Virus record (IMG/VR): IMGVR_UViG_3300042731_001312
Span: 1-64,000 of that record
Source of the DNA: a virus
Direction: 5' to 3' (one strand)
DNA: 64,000 nucleotides
The position numbers were made by a program, and so were the translations under genes. The stretch's first letter is position 1, and each line of letters opens with the position of its first letter. Shown here one piece after another: positions 27,480 to 39,100 of this stretch. The notes under the pieces were generated by a model, which was given only the letters and a program-made list of their open reading frames with translations, had not been told where the DNA came from and ran no database searches.

Positions 27480-29420
27480 ATGGCAACTCCATTAGTTAGA
27501 ATACCACAGCCGCAAGGTGGCACAATGTACGCTTTCGCTTCAGCAGCGAGAGATATTACTAGAGCCTTCAATAGCGCTGACATCAATTTTGAGTTTAGTA
27601 AATTCGCTTTACTAGACCTACCTGATTTTACGCAATCTGTTGACGGTGCTAATGCGATTGACTTTGAGGTAAACTTAAAGCAAGCGTCTGGTCAACCGTA
27701 CGATGCTACGATGCCGAACGTGGATTTCGCACAAACATTCCAAAATTATGCACTGAATTTAGAAGAGATTCTTCTAAAAGATGATGACTACGATCCTATC
27801 TTACTGCAATCAGATGCTGAAAAGATTTTCTTTAAGTGGTTATCCGCACTTGGTGCAATTGATTTTAGACCAACAGATTCTAATGAGAGTTCAACAGGGG
27901 CTTACGCTGAGAATGATAACGCAATCTTAGGTGGCTCGAACTACGATAAGGTAGTAAAGTATTTAGGTAGCATTGACGCTGAGAATGACGTTGCATATCA
28001 AGGTAACACATACCACGAAGTTTATATTAATGTACCGACTTCGATTGGTTATACACCGTTAGTGTTATTTAAGCCAACAGACTATAATACATCTGCAACT
28101 AAACTTTACCCAACTGATGTTAACGCACAGAATATTGAGGGTAGAGAGGGGCAGACACACCCAGATCCTAATATCAATCTAGAACCAGTAGTAGATCAAT
28201 GGACCCTAAACTCAGGACCATACTATGATATTCAAACTAACGCTACTAACTCTGTTCAAATTGATTGGGACACGGCTTCTTATGAGCCAATTCAAAATAA
28301 TCCTGAAGTAAAATCACTTTTAGATTATGCTAAAACTGGACAACAGTTCAGATTTAACGCTGTTTTAGTTTATTACGATTTATATAGCTCTTCAATTCCT
28401 GCGAATAGAGCAACTAACCTATATGGTATCTTAATTCTAGATGATATTACTGATGCTTATGGGCCAGGATCTAAGATCCATGAACAAATTAAGTTTAAGC
28501 CAAATGAAGTAACTGGATTAAACGGTAACGCATATTCATTAAAATTAAATCTTAAATTTAATTCATCTTTAGATAATGTAGGTGTTGAGACTTCGGTAAA
28601 CGATTTTACCACATTCTCAATGGACCTATTTATGGACACTTCAACTGCATTAGAGAATGCAACAGATCTATTACTACAGGCAAATAATAGATATGCTAAA
28701 GTAAGTGAAAGGCTAGACTCTTTAGAGAATATTATTTTAGGTACAGCGAGAGCTGCCCAGTTAGAGTCTAGAATCCAAGAGTTAGAAGATGACTTTACTG
28801 CAGCTTCACTGCAGCTGCAAGATTCAAAAGCATTACTTAACTTGATTAATAATGCGCATGATAAAGTTAATCAATTAATTGATGGTACAATCCCGGTTGA
28901 GTTGCAATATAATACTGATGTGATTTTCGCTGGAAAGGGTACTACGGTTGACAAATCTGTTGCTGGTAAAATTAAGGTCAATAACTCTGTTGACGGTTAT
29001 GTAGTATCTGACATTTATAGATGGGATATTGCATCACAGATTACCACTGGCGCATTAACTAACACAAACCTATTTGATAACTCATTGGCAAACCAATATG
29101 GCGTTTGGGTTAAACTAAACCCATATACAAACAGAATGAGCTTAAAGAACTTATTAAACAACGAGGTGCTAAATAGTAACCTAAATATATACATTGATGA
29201 TGCTACTAACGGCTGGACGAAAGGTCAGGTTTTTAAAGTGGCGATCGATACAATTGATGTAGACGGAAATAATATTAATATCTGGACTAATAAGCCAGGT
29301 GGTTTTGCTACTAACATTGCAACGATCGACCCATCACAGTTGATTACAAATAAACCTTACTTTGAGATCGTTTGTGTAGATTCAGCGAACTATGTATTTG
29401 AAGTAGATATTTTAAGATAA
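27480..29420 (+). CDS. Baseplate/tail structural protein, function unknown
   Basis: 646 residues, beta-rich with a heptad-like helical stretch near 400-460 (ERLDSLENIILGTARAAQ; LEDDFTAASLQLQDSKALL). The C-terminal 170 residues (GTTVDKSVAGKIKVNNSVDG) look like a separate beta domain. It sits in the wedge/fibre block, so a baseplate role is likely. No family recognised. Confidence 0.55.
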   Translation: MATPLVRIPQPQGGTMYAFASAARDITRAFNSADINFEFSKFALLDLPDFTQSVDGANAIDFEVNLKQASGQPYDATMPNVDFAQTFQNYALNLEEILLKDDDYDPILLQSDAEKIFFKWLSALGAIDFRPTDSNESSTGAYAENDNAILGGSNYDKVVKYLGSIDAENDVAYQGNTYHEVYINVPTSIGYTPLVLFKPTDYNTSATKLYPTDVNAQNIEGREGQTHPDPNINLEPVVDQWTLNSGPYYDIQTNATNSVQIDWDTASYEPIQNNPEVKSLLDYAKTGQQFRFNAVLVYYDLYSSSIPANRATNLYGILILDDITDAYGPGSKIHEQIKFKPNEVTGLNGNAYSLKLNLKFNSSLDNVGVETSVNDFTTFSMDLFMDTSTALENATDLLLQANNRYAKVSERLDSLENIILGTARAAQLESRIQELEDDFTAASLQLQDSKALLNLINNAHDKVNQLIDGTIPVELQYNTDVIFAGKGTTVDKSVAGKIKVNNSVDGYVVSDIYRWDIASQITTGALTNTNLFDNSLANQYGVWVKLNPYTNRMSLKNLLNNEVLNSNLNIYIDDATNGWTKGQVFKVAIDTIDVDGNNINIWTNKPGGFATNIATIDPSQLITNKPYFEIVCVDSANYVFEVDILR

Positions 29421-29421
29421 T

Positions 29422-32400
29422 ATGAACACGAACAACTCTATATCTAATTCCTTAAAGAAACTGCTAGAGATTAATACCAATTCTCTTAAGACGTTTGAGC
29501 GTATTAATGAAGCAGTAACCACTAATGCTAAAGATGTCCCGTTAGAGATTTTAACTGACGAGGGGACTAAAATAGTATCTGTACCTGGGTTCGGGTATAT
29601 GAAAAGAGAACTTGAAAGATTAGACAATAATCTTAAGGCACTAACTGGATTAGGTAAGGGTAGTACTAAAGTGAAATTACCAGACGGTACTTTTCAAAAT
29701 ATTATTACAACATCACTTAAGACTCCTGCAAATGATATTACGTCTTTGGCTAGGCCTACGGCTTTTGCATCTAAACCTAACTATTTTGCAGAGGATTTCT
29801 TAAACCCAATGTTAACTACGTCGATCGACGTAAGTGGTCAGATTCCAAATGACACTGAGAGAGTCCTAGTAAAAAGAATTCTATTTGATGGTACAAATCA
29901 AGTAGCAGTAGATTTCTTTAATGATAACTATAGAAACCAAGACAATATTGATTACCTAACGGCGATCAGAGATATTGTTAATAATAATATTGCATATACT
30001 CTTGATGAAGAATTAAGAGATATGCCTTATAGAACCACACAATACACCGGTTCATTCGATGTGCTTTCTATCTCAAACTCTAAGAGAGAGGTAGTAGAGG
30101 ACGGTGTAACTGTAAAACAAGCGATTAAACTTTATACATTAGATAAGTTAACCTACTCTGATAATAATAAGGATCTAGATCAGACTGAATTACTCCGCGT
30201 TGGAGACGAACTGATGGTCACAGGTGGTTCTAAAAACACAAGATATAAAATCACTAAGCTTGATGCTTCAACTCGCCAGGTTGAGCTCAGATTAATCGAG
30301 GGATATGAAGCAATTAAGATTGGTGCAGGCTCACTGGCTATTTACAAAGCTGAAGTTAATAACTTAAACATTGAGGTTCCAGTTGGATTTGATGAGAGGG
30401 TATTAATGTTTGTAAAGGCAGTTGACCCACAGTCTAAACTACTAGCAGAAAGATGGTCTCCTGGTGTAGGCTTCTATACAAATGATTTAGAAGTACTACA
30501 AGACGATGGTAGCATTATTCTATTAGCAGATTTCTATAAAGAGAATGTTGCTGATTTTGGTAAGTTTATCATGTCTATCAAACAGGATAATATTCCACCA
30601 GCAACTGTTGGTGTAACTCCTGATGCTCCTACATTAAATGGAGACAACTTTAAAGTTGTACAAATTAATAAGCACTTAACACAAAATGATGCTGCTGATA
30701 AAATTAAAAAATTATCAACAGATAAAGCTGCTGTAGAAGAGGCTATTAAAAAACTAGACAATACTATCTCTAAAAAGAGATCTGAAATCGCTAGTAAAAA
30801 ATACGAGTCTCAAGTACAGAAAGATAAAGATAAGAATGAGCTAAATGCTCTAATTGAAGAGAGGACATCTGAGTCTAAATTGTATAACTCAATTGTAACT
30901 CAGATTCAGGCTCTATCATCATCTTCTAATGCAGCGAAGATTACTCCTAAATACAGAATTAGAGGTTTCTGGTCTGTGCCAGCACCTAAACAGGTTGCAG
31001 ATACATTGGATCAAAATGTGGTACAGTTTATTGTACAATATAGATACTTATCTACTTCAGGTAAAGCTGCCGAAGCTGCTCAACTTAAGTTTACAGATTC
31101 TGGTAGAGAGAAGGCGGCGATCTTCTCTAATTGGAATGAGATGAAAACCAAAGTTAGAGAAAGAGCTAAATCTATCGATAATAACGGTAATATCTCTAAT
31201 AAATTTACATGGCAAGATACTAAAATTGAAGACGGCCAAGAGATTAACTTTAACCAGTTAGATATTCCTATTAATCAGGGTGAATTAGTTGAAATTAGAG
31301 TTAAATCAATTTCAGAAGCAGGTTTCCCTGCTAACCCAATCTTATCAGACTGGTCTGAGTCTATTACAGTAGCATTCCCAGAAGAAGAGATCGATACCAC
31401 TGATGTTGCAGCGGTAGTTGAGGTTAATACTGCTGAGCTAGCGAAAGTTCAGATCACTGAAGAGCTAACTGCACAAGGTGTATTTACACACGTTGGAGAC
31501 GCGTTTACCGCAAATGAAAATTACTATGCTCACGTAGCTACTAATATTGCATCTGGTTTCCTTTCTCCGGAACAAAAACCAATCTCAGTCTATGATAAAA
31601 TAGCTGAGCTAGAAGCACAGATTAATGCTCTTAAATCTAATGTTGAGGCAGAAGTTGGTGAATTGGTTGTTAAAATTGTTTCCGAAGATGGAACAGTTAC
31701 CAATATTGCTAAAGATACAACTACTCAATTATTTGCTGGTTATTACGTGGATGAAGTGGCAGACTTAACTGTAAGAAAAGGCCACATTGTTACTAAGACA
31801 TTTAAATTACAATTAGAAAATAGTAAAGCTACTAAATTAGAATTAGTTTCTAGACTAATTGGAGATAGAACTAAACCGGTATATAGATCGGTTAACCAGG
31901 ACGCAACTCCTAGCCAGTATGGTTTCGGTATTCCTACTAATGACCAAAACAACTCCGGTGTAGATGTAAAAGTAGAAAGAGATAATTATTACCAAGAAGA
32001 GGGTAACTATGATTTAGTACCTATTCAGTATCAGAACGTAGATACCACCGCGTTTGATAGGTCAGCTGATGCTCCGTATCAATCAATGCAAAGAAGAGGT
32101 CAATTTATTTATAGTAGATATATGGATGTGGCTAACCAAAACCCACACTATATGACTGCTCCTATTAATCCTGTAGCAGGCACGCCTGGAATTGAAGATT
32201 ACGAGTATGATCTTTCCACAAATGGTGATTCAGAATGGCCAAACGCAGTTACTAATACAGGTTCAACTACTAATTTTGTTTGGTCTGGTGCATTTACAGA
32301 TTTAGATAATACTACAGGATGGAGTCCTGAAAAGATTAGGGTTGCGCCTCTAGCCACTGGTAGCATCTCATTAACCGAATACAATAATGGTTTATTTGTA

Positions 32401-33066
32401 CATAAAGACCACCCTTTACTAGAAAATATTTGGGATGGTGCGGCAGAATCTAATAATATGAATCTAGGTGCTATTAGAAAAGAGATGATATTCTCTATGC
32501 CTAGAACTGCAACTCAAGCTACCGGCGGTACTCTATTTAGCGTATTTGGTTATGACTTAAATACTAACCAGATTACTGCTAAACAACAGATGGCATACCA
32601 TGATGGTACTGGCCTATGGGACTCTGGTGCAGGAGCTGGTGCTGAAAGACCTCTTAAAATGTCGTTTGACGCAACTGACCAATACTTATTAGGTGGTAGA
32701 TCTTGTGGTGCATTCTTATTTATGTCACCTGTAAACCCAGACTCACTAAAAGTAAGTGGTGAAACTAAGAGATCAGCTAAAGAAATTAAAGCTAAGAAAG
32801 ATAATGAGTCAAATGCAGTCTCAGTAGATATTGTGTTCCAATACAGAATGACTGATTACTTTGGTAACGACGAGACCACAGATACTGGTAGAATTGGTGG
32901 TTTTGCGAGACTTGCGTACAATAACTTAACTTATACTAAAAAGATTGGTTTAGATATTTTTGACAAGTACGGTGAGCAATTCTCATTCGATTTAGAAGTG
33001 TTTGCCAAGTACAGTCCTAAAGGTAAGAACTTGAATTCTATTAAGGCAGCACAGTTGCTTAGATAA
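29422..33066 (+). CDS. Large baseplate/fibre protein with coiled coil and FN3-like module
   Basis: 1214 residues. N-terminal helices (about 1-70), a beta-rich part, a long coiled coil at about 428-505 (IKKLSTDKAAVEEAIKKLDN), then an FN3-like module near 510-655 (ELVEIRVKSISEAGFPANP; LSDWSESITVAFPEEE). The C-terminal 400 residues are mixed beta. The FN3-like tail module is common in T4-like baseplate proteins that hold fibres. No exact equivalent recognised. Confidence 0.55.
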   Translation: MNTNNSISNSLKKLLEINTNSLKTFERINEAVTTNAKDVPLEILTDEGTKIVSVPGFGYMKRELERLDNNLKALTGLGKGSTKVKLPDGTFQNIITTSLKTPANDITSLARPTAFASKPNYFAEDFLNPMLTTSIDVSGQIPNDTERVLVKRILFDGTNQVAVDFFNDNYRNQDNIDYLTAIRDIVNNNIAYTLDEELRDMPYRTTQYTGSFDVLSISNSKREVVEDGVTVKQAIKLYTLDKLTYSDNNKDLDQTELLRVGDELMVTGGSKNTRYKITKLDASTRQVELRLIEGYEAIKIGAGSLAIYKAEVNNLNIEVPVGFDERVLMFVKAVDPQSKLLAERWSPGVGFYTNDLEVLQDDGSIILLADFYKENVADFGKFIMSIKQDNIPPATVGVTPDAPTLNGDNFKVVQINKHLTQNDAADKIKKLSTDKAAVEEAIKKLDNTISKKRSEIASKKYESQVQKDKDKNELNALIEERTSESKLYNSIVTQIQALSSSSNAAKITPKYRIRGFWSVPAPKQVADTLDQNVVQFIVQYRYLSTSGKAAEAAQLKFTDSGREKAAIFSNWNEMKTKVRERAKSIDNNGNISNKFTWQDTKIEDGQEINFNQLDIPINQGELVEIRVKSISEAGFPANPILSDWSESITVAFPEEEIDTTDVAAVVEVNTAELAKVQITEELTAQGVFTHVGDAFTANENYYAHVATNIASGFLSPEQKPISVYDKIAELEAQINALKSNVEAEVGELVVKIVSEDGTVTNIAKDTTTQLFAGYYVDEVADLTVRKGHIVTKTFKLQLENSKATKLELVSRLIGDRTKPVYRSVNQDATPSQYGFGIPTNDQNNSGVDVKVERDNYYQEEGNYDLVPIQYQNVDTTAFDRSADAPYQSMQRRGQFIYSRYMDVANQNPHYMTAPINPVAGTPGIEDYEYDLSTNGDSEWPNAVTNTGSTTNFVWSGAFTDLDNTTGWSPEKIRVAPLATGSISLTEYNNGLFVHKDHPLLENIWDGAAESNNMNLGAIRKEMIFSMPRTATQATGGTLFSVFGYDLNTNQITAKQQMAYHDGTGLWDSGAGAGAERPLKMSFDATDQYLLGGRSCGAFLFMSPVNPDSLKVSGETKRSAKEIKAKKDNESNAVSVDIVFQYRMTDYFGNDETTDTGRIGGFARLAYNNLTYTKKIGLDIFDKYGEQFSFDLEVFAKYSPKGKNLNSIKAAQLLR

Positions 33067-33087
33067 TGTATACGCCCAGTTTGGACG

Positions 33088-33097
33088 GATATATAAT
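33088..33097 (+). promoter_or_regulatory. Candidate late promoter GATATATAAT
   Basis: 43 bases before the ATG of the giant fibre gene, in the 64-base gap after the preceding gene. Same element as at 18091, 48253 and 52689. Confidence 0.5.
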
Positions 33098-33130
33098 AGA
33101 GAAGAAATTCTCGAAATAGAATTAAAGTAA

Positions 33131-36100
33131 ATGGCCATAGTAACTAAACAATTTTCAACCTCAGGATATTCAACTGCGTGGTTAGCAGCGAACGACGCTG
33201 GAAGCGTAGGAGCTACATCTGCGCTATTTTTTGATGACGCTGATACTACAAACGGACAGTCTAGTACAACCGCAAGTTTACTAGAGGTTGGTGATGTAAT
33301 CTATAATGATAATGGTGCTGGCGGTCTAGGTACAGCATTCGAAGGTTCCGGTTTATTTTACATTAATACTAGCGATACTACTATTGTAGAAATTAATGAC
33401 TCTGGTCAAGTTTTGTCAATACAGGATGTTACTTCTATAACCTCTACGACAACTACAACTATCGGCGAAGAGCCTACTACAACAAGTACAACCTCAACAA
33501 CAACTGAGACACCAACGACAACTACGACCAGTACAACTACAACAACTAGTACAACTACAACTACTACTGACGGACCTCCAATTGCTAGTAATTTTTCTAG
33601 ATCAATGGTTAATTCTGGAAATGGCGAATCAGTTGTATTAGACTTTTCAGATCCGGCGACGGGTGGTTGGAGTGGTAATGCTGTTACTGACAATGAAGAT
33701 AGCTTCGCTGCAGATACTTTAAATATCTATATAGTCTCTGTGCCAGGTAACGGTACGATTCTAGACGATAATGATAATAATAGCAATACTCCGCTTGTTG
33801 TCAATGATGTACTATTAAACACTAGTGGCCAACCCTCAATTGAATATATTCCTAATACTAACTATTCAATCGGAGGTACTGACACTTTCCAATATAAAGT
33901 AGTAGATAGCGCTGGTAATGAAACTACGGGAACTATTTCAATCACGGTAAACGGCCCCGCAAATACAGCTCCTACTACCAGTCCGATTACAGTGGCTATT
34001 AATTCCGCTGAGAACGGAGATAGTGTATTCTTTAATATTAGAGATTATGTGTCTGATGATTCAGATGCCGTGAGTACATTAATATACTATTGGTGTGATA
34101 GTAATGGTAATAATGCAAGTCTAATTACTTCTGCTGGCACATTGCCAACTGAACTTTATGGTAATTTAGCATTAGGGACTGGACCGAACCCACAATTAAT
34201 TACATATACTTATACTGGTAGTACTTTAACACCAAATGACTCTTCGTTAACAGAGACCTTTTATTACAAGGTAGAAGATACTGAAGGTGCTACTTCTGGG
34301 GTGCAGTCTATTACTATTAATATGACGCCACCGGGTAATGTAAACCCAGTATTTAATCCAATATCTGAAACTAGACAAGTGGTGCAATACAACTCTGTTT
34401 CAGGGAATGTTGCCCAATATGCTTCGGATGCAGATGGACATGCTTTAACATATACTTATACTCAAACCTCAGGGCAGGGTAATTTTACATTGGGACAGAG
34501 TACTGGTTCGTGGACTTATAGTTCAGGTAGCTGGTCAATTGCTCCTAATACTACAGTAAACGCTGTTTTTGAAATTACTGCTGCAGATGGATTTGGAGGC
34601 ACTGCAGTCTATACGTTAACCATTCAGGTAACTGGTGTATCTTATATTTCAGTACAAAGATCTAGCTTTACTAACACATCTGATAACGCTTGTAATCAAT
34701 CTAGATCTACTACTACTTATATTAATGTATCTGAAGCTACAAGTATTAATAACTTGGCAATAGGTGATAGTCTTTATAGTACTACCGCCCTTAATGATAA
34801 AGTTTCTGCTTCTACTTCTAGCCAAGGTTGGCTTTCTATCCAACAAGACTTAGGTGGTACTACAGGGGTAGTGGTTAAATCTGTTCAGATTGATACTGAT
34901 GGTGTAATTCAAAATGTAATTAATTGTGCAGTTTCTACAGGTAACGCATGGCAGATTAAAGTATTATACTCTACAGACGTTGTAGATTTATGTAACGGCC
35001 AATATGAGGCTACATTGGTTTGGCAAAACGTAATTGATACTGGTGACGGCCCGTATGCTAGCTTAGCAGATGTCGTGGCGCAAGGCGGTCAATTATTCTC
35101 TAATGAATATTATGCGAATCAGTATTCTGGAGCAATTGCACCAGATGAAGCATGTGTACCTCCTGGATTCTACATGGATGGCCCAGCTTTCGATGCCGAA
35201 CAATATTATGAGTTTACTGCTGGCGCCTGGGATGGAAGCGCACAAGCATGTCCTCAACAAATTATGTGGACTACTGAATCAGTTACAGTATTCTATAGTC
35301 CTAATAACGAGATGGAAATCTCTGCTGCATGTAGTAGCGGAGAAGATCTAATCCAAACTACATTATGGTTTAGAATTAATACAGAACATGTAATTGAGCT
35401 TACAGACGAAGAGGCTAGGCTTAATTATATTATGCAAAACCAGGTGGTAATTTTTGATTACCAGGGTGCTGCTAGTTCTCTAGATTACAGTAAGATGCCT
35501 AGTTCTAGAGTGTATATTGCTGCGTTAGCGGATAACAATTCAACTAGTGGTTACGTACCTACTGATAAATTTGCTATTTGGACTAACGATAATTCAAGTG
35601 GTTATACTGGTAACTATAATTGGCAAGGTGTTGATGCAAACGGGACTATTATAGACGGGACTGCTTCCACGTTGTTAGCTAGCTGTAGCACTCAGTTCAC
35701 ACAACCGGATGCAAATGGAGACTTCTGTTTAGGATTAGAGGGTAATACATGCGATCCTAGTTCAAGTAACAATTCTAGAGAGAATGTATTCTATGCGTTC
35801 TACTCTTGTATAGTTAAATTTGAGAACGGAGTGCCTTATTGGCCAATGTATGTGATCGATGGTATGCATACGATCGCTCCAACCTCAACTTCATATATTA
35901 AAGAGTTTGTAGATGTACATGGTAACACACCTGTTAAAATAGGTGGTGATACCATGCTGGAATGTATGACTTTACAACACAAAATTTTTGCTGTAAATGT
36001 TGACGACGCTATTTCAATATTAGATAGCATTCCGGAATATAACGGTGATGATATTAGACCAATGTCTATTAACCCAGTTGATTTAGGGTTTACTTCTGGT

Positions 36101-39100
36101 GCCACTATCAAATATGGTTATGCCGAGTGTAACGACTGTATTTTAGGAGACCTAGCACCTAATAGTTTTACTTTAGACCTAGTTGATGATGCTGAGATTA
36201 TCAATAGATCAATACCTAATTTTGATTTAGAGAAAAATTACGAATTGGATAATGTATCTAAGCCTCTATTAAGAACAAACCCTAAGTTGTCCACTAACGC
36301 CAAGTTGGTAGTTAACTCTAGTGGTAAAATGTTCTTGGAATCAATTAACGCGACAAAAGAATTATCTTCAGTAGAATATAAAAAATGGGCTTTACAAAAA
36401 GAGGGTAAATGGTCTTATGATTTATACAACTTCTTTAAGACTAATAAGACTCCATTAGATCAGGTTTATTTACCTAAAAAGAGCTTCTCTGATTTTACAG
36501 TACATGAGTCTTTTGCTAAACAAATTGAAGAGGATTATCATTACGGAACTACCTATAATTATTCTAAATTACATGATGAAGACTTTAGAATACTGGCTCC
36601 TATTTGGTTAGATAAGCATATCCCATCTAAGTTTGTAATCTTTAGAGTAAACGACCCTGCAGCTTTAGACTTTGATAGTGCATCTAATTTTAATAATATC
36701 ACAGAGATTCTAAAGAATAGTGAAATTATTAAATCTTTTGACTTAACTAGAAAAAGCGAATTAGGTACTTATATTAGAAACCACGTACAGTCTGAGTCTT
36801 TCCCTAGAACTCCAATTAATGTTAATTTCGATAAGAATGAAAGAACTGCATTTAACGGGATTGACATGAAAAAAGGTGGCTTTACTAGCAAGGGTGAGTA
36901 TTTATACGAAGACTTTGTTAAAAAAGATCAGACTATCATTGCTGAAAATAATTTAATCACCGGAGGTTTTGAAAGAAACGCGTTAGCATGTGCTAATCTG
37001 ATTAACATGGAATTCCTGTTTAACGATGACGCGGCTAGTGATTATGCAGTTAATAGATATTTTGGTCTATATGTAAATGATATTGATTCTGGCTACGGTA
37101 GTTTAGAATCTGCAAATAATGGTCAGCTTAAATTTAAGGTATTAAACTCTTATATTAATGATGATGCTAAGTCAGCAATACCACCCTTCAGCCTGATTGA
37201 TAACACTCCAACTTTAGGGTATGCTCATATTTCAGATAACTTCTATAAAATATCGCCTAGAGTTCTATATAAACCAGAAAATCTAGAGGTTATTGTAGAG
37301 GATAGTGCTAATAAAATACCAGCTGAGGTGAAATTAGCTCCTACTGGAAGATCAATAGAGATGAGTACTAGCTCAGCGGCTGGTAATGATTTCATTAAAC
37401 TAGATGTTGTCGATACTCCTGCTGTAAACGACAGGTTAGCTATATTCCCTTCAAAGGAACAGACATACAGGATTAAGTTTAGTAGATATACTCAAAACGA
37501 CTCGTTCACTTTAGGTTTAATTGTAGACCCTAATGGAGGTTATACTTCTATTAATTTCACTCTACAAGCAGATTTGGATGATTCAATTAATCTATTGAAT
37601 TTCATCTTCAACGCACCTAGTGGTGGTAATATTGTTTTTGAAAAAGAAACGGATTCTAGTATTATCTTTTACGAGAAGAAAGGTACACTTAGGCCAATGG
37701 AGCCTATGTTGACCCCAGATGTAAATAATACTACTCTGGCTAGAATTGAAGAATTACAAGTACCTTATGACCTAGCAAATAATATGTTCTTTGCTGTAGA
37801 CCATTTACCGGCGGGCCACTTTAATGGTACTAGCTTCTCAAGCCAGGGCACTAAGTCTGAAATAGCTTCTGCTCTTGCAAAGGCTATTAATTCTATTGAT
37901 AATGGATTTACTGCAATAACGTATGATAAGGCAGAACATCTTTATATTAAAACAAATGTAATTGGCTATAAACTTTTACAGGCTGGCGTTGCTATTCCAC
38001 ATGATAATTCCAGCGATTGGTTAACTATCGATGAGGCTAATAGAGATGATGGTAATTTACTAAGATTAAATATTATAGAGAACGCCACGGTAGATCTTTT
38101 ATCTAATAGTAGTATTTACTATTTTAGTGGCGGTAATGCTGCTGGTAAATCAGTACTGGTTACTGAGGATTCTGTTAGTAATATTAATGCCGGTGATTAT
38201 ATTGAAACTAGATCTAGTGGAGTATATAATAGGGTGGTGGATATTGTTGATGATATTGAAAGATTACCTATGCAATATAAAAAGGTAATTTTAGAGAGAA
38301 TTAATACTATTGACGCTGGTGAGATTAATGTATTTGCAGATAACCTAGTTAGATTAGGCTTATTTTCAGCGTTTGATATTCATGATATGAACTTTGATTT
38401 TTATGATACATCAAACTCTGATTTAAAAGAACTTCAATGGGAAACACATGGTGAAATAAATTATGAACCTGAGGTTAATAACCTAAACGATATTTACCCA
38501 TTTGGTGATAAAGATAACACTGATTATACATTAGACCCTATTAACTATTTCACCGGATTAAGCGATGTATTAGCAGAAGAAACCGCTGATGAGTTTGATG
38601 AAGTTATTATTCAAAGTGAATACGATAGGCTACAAGAGAATAACTTGAAAGAATATGCTGTAACTTCTAGAGTAGTTCCTACAATTAACAAGTGGGTTCT
38701 AAAAGATGTCACTACTGTTAGAGAGCAGCCTTATTATTTAAACGCTAATGAGGCGTTTGGTAGATCTAATTTTGCAGCAGACTTGTCTTTCCCTAATAGA
38801 GATAGACTGGGCATGACGCACGAGTGGTTCTATATTAATAATTTACCAACACATCTAATTAAAAACCAAGGTGATAATCAAAACCCAGCGTATAGGCTAA
38901 ACGAATCATTTAGTTATATTAACTTTATGGAAGGGTTTGAAATGACGCCAGCTCTATTCAAAGATGTTAATTACAATTACTTCGATAGATTCTTTGTAAC
39001 AGAAGGGTTTGAAACTATTGGTGATAATAACTACAAGACGTTTGTAAAAACCAACAGACAGAAGAAATATACTACCGTCAACGGCGGTAATGATATGGCT

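Noticed and set aside
33406-33693. Valine-rich frame on the minus strand
   Set aside because: It is the reverse complement of the Thr-rich linker codons and has no start signal of its own.
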